Shown here piece after piece: positions 41,534 to 48,188 of a stretch of 64,000 bases of DNA. This DNA comes from Mycobacterium sp. MBM. Lineage in GTDB: Bacteria; Actinomycetota; Actinomycetes; Mycobacteriales; Mycobacteriaceae. The first letter of the stretch is position 1; each line of letters starts with the position of its first letter. Below the pieces are notes generated by a model that worked only from the letters and a program-made list of their open reading frames with translations, was not told where the DNA came from and did not search any database. The position numbers and the translations under genes were made by a program. The stretch is taken from the NCBI GenBank assembly GCA_021648845.1, contig JAKJHY010000031.1, positions 1 through 64,000 of the forward strand, given 5' to 3'.

Positions 41534-42123
41534 TCCCGCCCGGCCCGGTCCGCGTCGTGCATCACGCCGGCGAGTAGCGCCATTGCGTCCACCAATTCGG
41601 AGGCGGGCGGAACACCGTCGGGATCGAAGACGGATTGCACCGCAAGGCCGTCGAACAGGGCGATCAGCACGGTGGCCAGCGCGCGAACCTCCGAGTTGTT
41701 CCAATCGGCGGCCTGCGGGCGCATGTTCTCCCCGACCGCGACACGAAAGTCGTCGTAGGCGTCCCGGAGTTCGCGACGCAGCGTCTCGCTGCGCTCGGCC
41801 TGCGCGAAGACTTCGATGGCCGCGACCGCGTCGGTGCGATCGGCCCGCAGACTATCGAGAAATCCCTGCAGCACCGCGGTCAGTCGAGTCCTGGGGTCGG
41901 CACCGGCGGTGTCACCGGCCTGGCGCAGCGGCCCCTGCGCCCAGCGCCGGGTCACTCGGACGGCCGCCTCGTGCATGAGGCCGTCCTTGGAGCCGAAGTA
42001 GTAGTTGACATCCGGCGCGTGCGCACCGGCACCCGACAGGATGCGCCGGGTGGTGGTACGGGCCCAGCCGTCCTCGGCCAGACAACGGATAGTGGCGTCG
42101 ACGAGCCTGTCCCGTGTGCTCAT
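41530..42123 (-). CDS. TetR-family regulator, divergent from a GNAT gene
   Basis: A 197-residue TetR regulator. HTH at residues 6-50: RLVDATIRCLAEDGWARTTTRRILSGAGAHAPDVNYYFGSKDGLMHEAA. The C-terminal half is helical and Asp/Arg-rich. It leads a two-gene unit with the saccharopine-dehydrogenase-like gene (ATGA overlap) and reads out of the palindrome at 42121-42171, whose symmetry suggests it represses its own gene and the GNAT gene equally. The ATG lies six bases from a TAGGAT hexamer, giving a leaderless message. Confidence 0.88.
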   Translation of the reverse strand: MSTRDRLVDATIRCLAEDGWARTTTRRILSGAGAHAPDVNYYFGSKDGLMHEAAVRVTRRWAQGPLRQAGDTAGADPRTRLTAVLQGFLDSLRADRTDAVAAIEVFAQAERSETLRRELRDAYDDFRVAVGENMRPQAADWNNSEVRALATVLIALFDGLAVQSVFDPDGVPPASELVDAMALLAGVMHDADRAGRE

Positions 42124-42171
42124 GACAGCATCCTAGCGCTTGCTACTAGCAACCGCTAGGATGCTGTCATG
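42121..42171. promoter_or_regulatory. 51-bp palindromic operator with both start codons
   Basis: CATGACAGCATCCTAGCG at 42121-42138 and its exact complement at 42154-42171 are 18-base arms. Inside, TTGCTA at 42140-42145 and TAGCAA at 42147-42152 form a second palindrome with the same centre, base 42146. Only 42139/42153 do not pair. Each arm includes one gene's initiation codon and a TAGGAT hexamer six bases before it (42157-42162 plus strand; 42135-42130 minus strand). It is a bidirectional leaderless promoter built into a TetR-type operator. Confidence 0.85.
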
Positions 42172-42822
42172 CCAACTCCTGTAATCCGTCCAGCGCAACC
42201 GCAGGACCTCGACTTCCTCACTTGGGTGATGCGCACGGCGGCCATCTCACATCTGCCGCACTGCGTGTGGGATGTGCTCCTCGGAATCCCGGCAGATCAG
42301 GTCGATTCGCTACTGCAGTCGGTGTGTGGCTCCGACGATCCGCACTGGTGCCACCTGAAGCGATTCTGGGTCGCCGAGGTCGACGGCGAGCCGGCCGCCG
42401 CGATGACCGGATTCGATACCGCGACCGCGGGCACGCCGGTGCTGGAACGCGAGATCCTCGCGCGGGTGGCCGAGCTCGCGCTCCCCGAGGATGCCGTCGC
42501 GGCGGTGCTGCGCCGCGCAGTCGCGCTGGGGCGGGCCACCCCGCCGAACATCGAAAACGGCTGGGGCGTCGAGAACGTCGCGGTGGCCCCCGGTCACCGA
42601 GGGACCGGGGTCATCGATGTGCTGCTCGAACACGTGCTGGCGGTCGGTCGCGAGAGCGGCTACCGCGACGCCCAGGTGTTGTGCCTGAACGGAAATGTGC
42701 GCGCGGAGCGGACCTGGATGCGCCACGGTTTCGAGCTGACCACCGACTACCGTGACCGCAGTTTCGAGCAGACCTTCGGGACGGCCGGGTTGCGGCTGTA
42801 CGCACGCACCCTGCTCAGTTGA
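42169..42822 (+). CDS. GNAT-family N-acetyltransferase
   Basis: A 217-residue Gcn5-related acetyltransferase. IRPAQPQDLDFLTWVMRTA at the start is typical; the acetyl-CoA site is VENVAVAPGHRGTGVIDVLLEHVL (near residues 126-149), the V.P..RG.G pattern of motif A. The middle carries ISRSSTG-like loops that vary among family members. It is read from the palindrome at 42121-42171, opposite to the TetR gene. Its last eight bases overlap the convergent glycosidase-like gene. The acceptor substrate is unknown. Confidence 0.87.
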   Translation: MPTPVIRPAQPQDLDFLTWVMRTAAISHLPHCVWDVLLGIPADQVDSLLQSVCGSDDPHWCHLKRFWVAEVDGEPAAAMTGFDTATAGTPVLEREILARVAELALPEDAVAAVLRRAVALGRATPPNIENGWGVENVAVAPGHRGTGVIDVLLEHVLAVGRESGYRDAQVLCLNGNVRAERTWMRHGFELTTDYRDRSFEQTFGTAGLRLYARTLLS

Positions 42823-43897
42823 ACGCCAACCAGCTGGGCAGCGCGCGTTCGCGGGAGTCGCACAGCACCTGCATGGTGTCACACGACCCCTTGGGCACAC
42901 CCGCGCCCGCCCACATGCCGCCGGTGTCGCGGCGCAATACGATCGCCGACGAGCCGCCGCCGTCGAGCAGCAACGCGGTATCGCTGCCCAACCCGCGGAA
43001 CAGGTCCTGGATCTGGTCGGGCGTATAGCTGCCGCCCTGGAATACGTACATCTCGTCGCGGTCGCGCGCGTAGGCCAGCGCGGTGCGGGCGGCCGACGGA
43101 CCGGGATCGTTCATCTGTCCGGTATCGCCGGGTGCGAGCAGCCCGAGCCCGCTGACCGCGACGAACCGGGTCCCCTTGTTCATCAGATCAGCGATCACCG
43201 GGCCCGCCGCGTCGAAATCATCCGCCGAGCGCGGCGTCACCACAAACGGCGGACCCGCGACCGGCAGAATCATGGTCGACAGCGGGGTCCAGACCTCGTC
43301 GCCCCCGGACAACCCCTGCTTGCCGGCATAAGCGACGGTCCCGGTGAGTGGCACGTTTACCCGGCCCAGCCCACGCGTGTTGTCCACGTAAGCACCCAGT
43401 GGTGAGCTGCAGCCGGTGGTCTTCCAGGATCCGCGTTGCTGGCCGCGGATGTCGAAGAAGTTGGCATTGATGGCGATGGTGGGCTGGCCCAGCGCCTGCC
43501 ACGCGGCGATCGGGGTGTAGATCTCCGAGGCCTGTACCAGGCCATCCCCGGTGCGGGCGCCCGGGGTTCGTTCGCAGCGGGACTGGTAGCCGTTGTGGGT
43601 GTCCACCAACAGGCGCGGTGCCAGCCGCTTCGAGGCGGCCTTGATGATCATCAAGTGGCCGCCGCCACCGCCCTCGTACCAGTTGCCTGCAGCGTTGAGC
43701 ATCGGTGTCGGGTTGCCCCCGCCGAAGTTGTACACAAGGTACGAGCCGCGAGTGTTGGCGATCGCGGCCGCCAGCAAGGTCCGGCCGTCGGCGGCGGTCG
43801 CGATCGGCGCACCCGTGGTGGTGGCCAGCGTCGCGGTGACCGCAAGCGTGACGGCACCGGCGAAGAGGCGCCGCAGGCGGACGGCAACGGCAGGCAC
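42815..43897 (-). CDS. Exported phosphodiester glycosidase (NAGPA-domain) protein
   Basis: A 360-residue protein with a signal peptide (basic start, hydrophobic run about 12-33, Ala-rich cleavage). The mature domain resembles NAGPA/DUF2233: INANFFD near residue 145, FQGGSYTPDQIQDLFRGLGSD near 290 and TALLLDGGGSSAIVL near 312 are the signature lines, with catalytic residues in the DGGGS turn. These enzymes cleave N-acetylglucosamine-1-phosphodiesters, so a cell-wall polymer substrate is plausible. GTG start with AAGGGAT site. It is convergent with the GNAT gene, overlapping by eight bases. Confidence 0.85.
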   Translation of the reverse strand: MPAVAVRLRRLFAGAVTLAVTATLATTTGAPIATAADGRTLLAAAIANTRGSYLVYNFGGGNPTPMLNAAGNWYEGGGGGHLMIIKAASKRLAPRLLVDTHNGYQSRCERTPGARTGDGLVQASEIYTPIAAWQALGQPTIAINANFFDIRGQQRGSWKTTGCSSPLGAYVDNTRGLGRVNVPLTGTVAYAGKQGLSGGDEVWTPLSTMILPVAGPPFVVTPRSADDFDAAGPVIADLMNKGTRFVAVSGLGLLAPGDTGQMNDPGPSAARTALAYARDRDEMYVFQGGSYTPDQIQDLFRGLGSDTALLLDGGGSSAIVLRRDTGGMWAGAGVPKGSCDTMQVLCDSRERALPSWLAFN

Positions 43898-44057
43898 GGC
43901 GATCCCTTCGAGTGGTTGCAGACAGCGGACTCAGGCCATCACACCAGCAGCACCACCCACTTCCGTCACAACCGTGTCTCGGTTGTGCATCGGTGGCGGT
44001 TGAGGGTGGGTCGGGTGGGTACTCCAGCCGAACCATTCGTTCGACCTAGGAGCAGCA

Positions 44058-44339
44058 ATGATCGGAACCATTCTCGGCGCACTGTTCGTCGGTCTCGTCG
44101 TCGGTGTGTTGGCGCGACTGATCATGCCGGGCAAACAGAACATCGGCGTGCTGATGACCATCCTGCTGGGCGCCCTCGGATCGCTGGGCGGCAGCTGGAT
44201 CGTCTACCAAGTCGGCTACGCGAACAGCAACGGTGGCTTTGCGATCATCCCGTTCCTCGCCGGAATCGTCGTCGCGATCGTGCTCATCGCCCTGTACATC
44301 GGACTCACCGGAAAGCGCAACACCCCGGTCTCGCGATAA
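44058..44339 (+). CDS. GlsB/YeaQ/YmgE-family stress-response membrane protein
   Basis: A 93-residue protein with three transmembrane helices and the GlsB signature: IGTILGALFVGLVVGVLARLIMPGKQN, then LLGALGSLGGSWIVYQVG. Members are induced by envelope or general stress and their biochemical role is unknown. An AGGAG site lies eight bases before the ATG. The upstream gap holds a GGTTG at 43998-44002 and GGGTA at 44017-44021 that roughly fit a SigF-type promoter, but the spacing of 14 is short. Confidence 0.88.
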   Translation: MIGTILGALFVGLVVGVLARLIMPGKQNIGVLMTILLGALGSLGGSWIVYQVGYANSNGGFAIIPFLAGIVVAIVLIALYIGLTGKRNTPVSR

Positions 44340-44342
44340 CCG

Positions 44343-45644
44343 CTACGACGGCGGCGCCAGCCGGTATACCGCATCGGCATAGTCGTCGGTGATGTAGACC
44401 GCACCGTCGGGGCCGGTCACGGCGGCGACCGGTCTACCCCAGCGGCTTCCGTCGGCCTCCTGGAAGCCTCCCACCAGGGTCTGCTGGTCGCCGAGCGCGC
44501 CGGCGCGCCAAGGGAAAAAGGACACCTCCGGCTCCCGCGGCTGCTGCCTGTTCCAAGATCCGTGCACACCGATCAGTGCGCCGGTGCGGTAGGGCGCGGG
44601 AAGTTGCCCGTCGGTGAAGCTCATTCCCAGCGGTGCCGAGTGCGCGCCGAGGCTCTGTTCCACCCGGGGCAGCGCCGCGCAGTCCATTTCCTGGCCGTCG
44701 GGGTTGGTCTGGACATCGCGGATCAGGGCGAGATCGGCCGGCCCACCGTCCGGATTGCAGTAGGGCCAGCCCAGTTCGCGGCCGGCGGTCAGCCGCGCTA
44801 CCGACTCCGGCGGGTGATCGTCGACGTAGCCAGGATCGACGGTGCCGGTCCTCGGGTCGGCGACATTGTCGCGATTGTTCACCGCCGTCCACACCGCGCC
44901 GTCGGGGGCCACCGCCAGTCCGGTGCCGTTGCGCACGCCGGTGGCGAAGGGTTGCATCGGGCCACCGGCGGCGGGGACGCGCATGATGGTGGCGCGCGGC
45001 GGGTTCGCCGTCCGGTCTGCGGCGGAAATGTTGCCGGTGGACCCGATGGAGAAATACACGTCCCCGTCGGGACCGACGGCCACACTCTTCAGCGCGTGGG
45101 AGTAGGCGCCCCGCAGCTCGGGGCTGCGGGCATCGGGCAGGCCCTCGGCGACCGTCCTGCGGTCCGTCGTGGTGCCGTCGCGGTAGGTGTAGACGTCGAC
45201 ACGATCGCTCTCGGCGACGTAGAGGGAATCGCCGGCGAAGCTGAGCCCGTGCGGCTGGTCGAGACCCTCCAGCAGCACCTCGGAGCCGCCGGCACGCAGC
45301 GAAAGCACCTGTCCTGCACTGGGGATCGACACCAATAGCGCTCCGTCCGGCGCCCAGGCGGCCAGTCGCGGCTTGGATGTCCTGGCCCATACCGACAGCG
45401 TCCAGCCCGCCGGGACCAACGCCCGGCGCGGCTCGTCGAACGGGGCTTGGCCCATACCGTCGGGGACGATGAGCGGCACTTCGCTCAGACCCGCGGCGTC
45501 GGCTGCTGCAGGACTGCGGGCCGGCGGGCTGACCCGGTCACCGGCGGGGGGTGTGTCCACCGGAGGGGCGGTCGAGCAGGCGGCCAGCATCACCGCGCCG
45601 GCGAGGCCGCCGATGAACCTGTGACCATCAGCCCAGCCCGGCAT
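44343..45644 (-). CDS. Lipoprotein with PQQ/sorbosone dehydrogenase-like beta-propeller
   Basis: A 433-residue protein whose N-terminus is a lipoprotein signal with lipobox LAAC (Cys23 or so). After a Pro/Ser-rich linker the domain is a six-bladed beta-propeller: FAGDSLYVAESDRV, HALKSVAVGPDGDVYFSIGSTGN, AVAPDGAVWTAVNNRDN, GRELGWPYCNPDGGPADL, GVHGSWNRQQP, and the final DGAVYITDDYADAVYRL match the sorbosone dehydrogenase/glucose dehydrogenase pattern. Binding of PQQ or a sugar is possible, since the N and SWN contacts are present, but not proven. It overlaps the pirin gene by 17 bases. Confidence 0.83.
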   Translation of the reverse strand: MPGWADGHRFIGGLAGAVMLAACSTAPPVDTPPAGDRVSPPARSPAAADAAGLSEVPLIVPDGMGQAPFDEPRRALVPAGWTLSVWARTSKPRLAAWAPDGALLVSIPSAGQVLSLRAGGSEVLLEGLDQPHGLSFAGDSLYVAESDRVDVYTYRDGTTTDRRTVAEGLPDARSPELRGAYSHALKSVAVGPDGDVYFSIGSTGNISAADRTANPPRATIMRVPAAGGPMQPFATGVRNGTGLAVAPDGAVWTAVNNRDNVADPRTGTVDPGYVDDHPPESVARLTAGRELGWPYCNPDGGPADLALIRDVQTNPDGQEMDCAALPRVEQSLGAHSAPLGMSFTDGQLPAPYRTGALIGVHGSWNRQQPREPEVSFFPWRAGALGDQQTLVGGFQEADGSRWGRPVAAVTGPDGAVYITDDYADAVYRLAPPS

Positions 45645-46386
45645 GCATCTCCCAGAGCAGGATCTCGGACGGTTCGGTGGCGGTGACTCGCTGCCCGCCG
45701 GTCGCGGTCAGCCGTGCCGCATCGCCCTCGAGGAGTTCGCCGGCACCCTCCAGGCTCACCGCGCCGCGGGGCACGAACAGGTGCAGATAGGGCGCCTGGG
45801 GTAGTTGCACCGACTCGCCGGCCTGCAGCCGCGCGCCGTGCAGGGCGGCGTATCTGTTGCCGATGGTGATGGCCGACTGGTCGCGATGCTCGGGCATACC
45901 GGACGCGATGGTGACCAGGCCGCCCCGTAGCAGTTCGTCGTCGATCTCGAGCTGTTGGTAGCCCGGGTCGCGGCCGGACTCATCCGGGACCACCCACATC
46001 TGCACGAAATGCACCGGTTCGCTGTGGGTTTCGCCTCCGGTCAGGGTCCAGGAGTCGTTTTTCTCCGAGTGCAGGATGCCGCGACCGGCCGACATGCGCT
46101 GGGCCAGGCCCGGATAGATGACGCCGTTGTTGCCGGTGGAGTCCTGGTGGACCAGCGAGCCCTGCATCACCCAGGTCACGATCTCCATATCGCGGTGCGG
46201 GTGGGTATCGAAACCGCTACCCGGTGCCACCCGGTCGTCATTGTTGACCAGCAGCAGACCGTGATGGGTGTTGTCCGGTTCGTAGTGGCCGCCGAACGAG
46301 AACGAATGCTTGGAATCGAGCCAGGAGATCCTGGTCGCCGGGCGGTCGGCCGCGGGCCGGATGTCCACGGATGCGCTTCGGGTCAT
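45628..46386 (-). CDS. Pirin-family protein
   Basis: A 252-residue two-domain cupin. HKxH-like metal residues are in the N-terminal domain: SFGGHYEPDNTHHGLLLVNNDD and GFDTHPHRDMEIVTWVMQGSLVHQDSTG near 60-85 (His, His, His, Glu). The C-terminal half matches the pirin pattern LHGARLQAGESVQLPQAP. Pirins are iron-binding proteins with quercetin dioxygenase or redox-sensing roles. ATG at 46386 follows GAGGAG. It is divergent from the MarR gene at 46456, which may control it. Confidence 0.85.
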   Translation of the reverse strand: MTRSASVDIRPAADRPATRISWLDSKHSFSFGGHYEPDNTHHGLLLVNNDDRVAPGSGFDTHPHRDMEIVTWVMQGSLVHQDSTGNNGVIYPGLAQRMSAGRGILHSEKNDSWTLTGGETHSEPVHFVQMWVVPDESGRDPGYQQLEIDDELLRGGLVTIASGMPEHRDQSAITIGNRYAALHGARLQAGESVQLPQAPYLHLFVPRGAVSLEGAGELLEGDAARLTATGGQRVTATEPSEILLWEMHAGLG

Positions 46387-46455
46387 CGATGCTCCTCGAG
46401 ATCAGTGCCCAGCCTAGGCGCGGGGCGATGGACAGCACAACTTAAATGATGTGTC

Positions 46456-46899
46456 ATGTATTCCATGTGGCTGGACGCGCGCGAACAGGCGCTGTGGCGG
46501 GGGTACCTGACCATGACGGGACGTCTGCAGGCGGTGATGAACCGTCAGTTGCAGCAGGACTGCGGATTGTCGCTGGCCGACTACGACGTGCTGGTGGCGC
46601 TCGACGAGTCGCCGGGATGCCGGATGAACGATCTGGGGCAGCGATTGGGCTGGGAGCAGAGTCGGGTGTCACACCAGCTGCGCCGGATGGGCGAGCGCGG
46701 TCTGGTCGACCGCCGCGATGCCGACGACGATCGCCGCAGTGTGATCGTCGACCTGACGGAGCGGGGCCGCAGGGCGCTGGCCACCGCCGCGCCGGCGCAC
46801 GTGGAATTGGTGCGCACGGTGGTGTTCGAGGGTGTGACCGATGCGCAGCTGCGTGCGGTGCAACAGTGGGTGAGCGGGGTGCTGGGTCGGCTCGGCTGA
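46456..46899 (+). CDS. MarR-family regulator
   Basis: A 147-residue winged-helix regulator: a dimerisation helix pair at both ends, the DNA-binding part ADYDVLVALDESPGCRMNDLGQRLGWEQSRVSHQLRRMGERGLVDRRDADDDRRSVIVDLTERGR (about 35-100) includes the recognition helix and basic wing. The 69-base gap to the divergent pirin gene has an A/T-rich ACTTAAAT at 46440-46447, plausible as operator and -10 region. It may sense a small molecule or oxidant; no Cys-sensing site is visible. Confidence 0.87.
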   Translation: MYSMWLDAREQALWRGYLTMTGRLQAVMNRQLQQDCGLSLADYDVLVALDESPGCRMNDLGQRLGWEQSRVSHQLRRMGERGLVDRRDADDDRRSVIVDLTERGRRALATAAPAHVELVRTVVFEGVTDAQLRAVQQWVSGVLGRLG

Positions 46900-46907
46900 C
46901 ACCGGCG

Positions 46908-47561
46908 TCAGCCGGCCGGGTCCCAGCCGTGCATGGCGGTCTGCATCTGATCCCCGTCGAGCGCATCGACCTCCAGTGGTTGCTGGTCCGGGCGATATCG
47001 CATGCCCTCCAGCAGAAGGGCTACGTAACGTCGCCATAGCTCCGGTTCGACGTGGCCGGCCCACTCACTGACGGTGCCGGCCAATAGGCCGATGATCGGG
47101 GTGTCGGTGTGCTCGATATCGGCGCGCAGATGACCGTCACTGCGGGCCCGCTCGACGAGCTTGGAGATCAGCGGAACGAGCTCCTCGCGGGCGCAGTCCA
47201 CCCGGTCGCCGCCGTAGGCCTTGCTGTAGACGATCTCGCGCAGTCCGCGGTCGGTGGCGGCCAGCTCGCAGTGCCGTTGAATGAACCACACAAAGCCGTC
47301 CCACGAATTCTCGTGCTGTAGCGCGGTTTCCGCGAGACAGACGATCTCGGCGACGCCCTCCTCGAAAATGGCCTCGACGAGCTCATCCTTGGTGGCGAAG
47401 CGTCGGTAGACGGTGCCGACGCCCACGCCCGCGTGATGGGCGACATCGTTGAGGGTGGCCTCCAGGCCCTTGACGGCGAACAGCTCCCGAGCCGCGGTGA
47501 GCACCCGCTGTCTGTTGCGCTCGGCGTCCTTGCGCAGGCCGCGGCACGGTTTGTCAATCAT
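46908..47561 (-). CDS. TetR-family regulator of the mmpS-mmpL operon
   Basis: A 217-residue TetR regulator with HTH at residues 12-60: RVLTAARELFAVKGLEATLNDVAHHAGVGVGTVYRRFATKDELVEAIFEEG. The ligand domain contains aromatic segments, WDGFVWFIQRHCE and YSKAYGGDRVDC, suggesting a bulky ligand. ATG at 47561 chosen over a TTG ten codons upstream because TAAACT (47574-47569) precedes it by seven bases. It is divergent from mmpS, with a 201-base gap, so it probably represses the four-gene export unit. Confidence 0.87.
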   Translation of the reverse strand: MIDKPCRGLRKDAERNRQRVLTAARELFAVKGLEATLNDVAHHAGVGVGTVYRRFATKDELVEAIFEEGVAEIVCLAETALQHENSWDGFVWFIQRHCELAATDRGLREIVYSKAYGGDRVDCAREELVPLISKLVERARSDGHLRADIEHTDTPIIGLLAGTVSEWAGHVEPELWRRYVALLLEGMRYRPDQQPLEVDALDGDQMQTAMHGWDPAG

Positions 47562-47762
47562 GGAGCTCAGTTTAGTGATGTCCCTTACCAAAACGCTATA
47601 ACCGGATTGACTCTATCCACTTGTGGGTTTAGATTCCAAGATCAGATCGCATGCCGACGGTGGCTCGCGGCGTCCCACATCGAAAGGCAGCACCATGCCT
47701 GCAGTATTCGCGCGCGCTCTGACAACCGCGAAACCCTTGGCCGACAACGGTGGTCACCAACG

Positions 47763-48188
47763 ATGATCGCCATCGTCAAACGGGTCTGGCTGCCTGTCCT
47801 GGTGGTGTTCGCGGTGGCAATCGGCCTGGTCGCGGTCTCGAACCTGCGCTCGGTCTTCGGGTCCGACGGTGCCATCGTGACCCCGATCGACGCCGACACC
47901 GCCGAGAACTTCAATCCCAAGGTAGTCACCTACGAGATCTTCGGAACGGGCTCCTACGCGACCATCAACTATGCCGACCTGGACGGCAAGCCACAGCGAA
48001 CGGGCGAGGTCAGTCTGCCGTGGACGCTGACCCTGGAAACGACGCTGCCGTCCGTCATGCCCAACATCATGGCCCAGGGCGACGGATCATCGATCACCTG
48101 CCGCGTCACCGTCGATGACGAAGTGAAAGACGAAAGGACGGCCGAAGGTATGAACGCCGCCACCTACTGCCTGGTGAAGGCAGCATGA
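47763..48188 (+). CDS. MmpS-family membrane protein
   Basis: A 141-residue protein with one N-terminal membrane helix (about 8-28; VWLPVLVVFAVAIGLVAVSN) and a periplasmic beta-rich domain: VTYEIFGTGSYATINYADLDGKPQRTGEVSLPWTLTLETTLPSVMPNIMAQGDGSSITCRVTVDDEV. Two Cys in the C-terminal third may form a disulfide. MmpS proteins partner MmpL transporters in envelope-lipid or siderophore export. It ends within the start of mmpL (ATGA). Confidence 0.88.
   Translation: MIAIVKRVWLPVLVVFAVAIGLVAVSNLRSVFGSDGAIVTPIDADTAENFNPKVVTYEIFGTGSYATINYADLDGKPQRTGEVSLPWTLTLETTLPSVMPNIMAQGDGSSITCRVTVDDEVKDERTAEGMNAATYCLVKAA

Noticed and set aside
43998..44021. GGTTG-N14-GGGTA as a SigF promoter for the GlsB-type gene
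   Set aside because: The spacing is two or three bases short of the usual one, and the region is GGG-rich so a match is likely by chance; mentioned only as a weak possibility.
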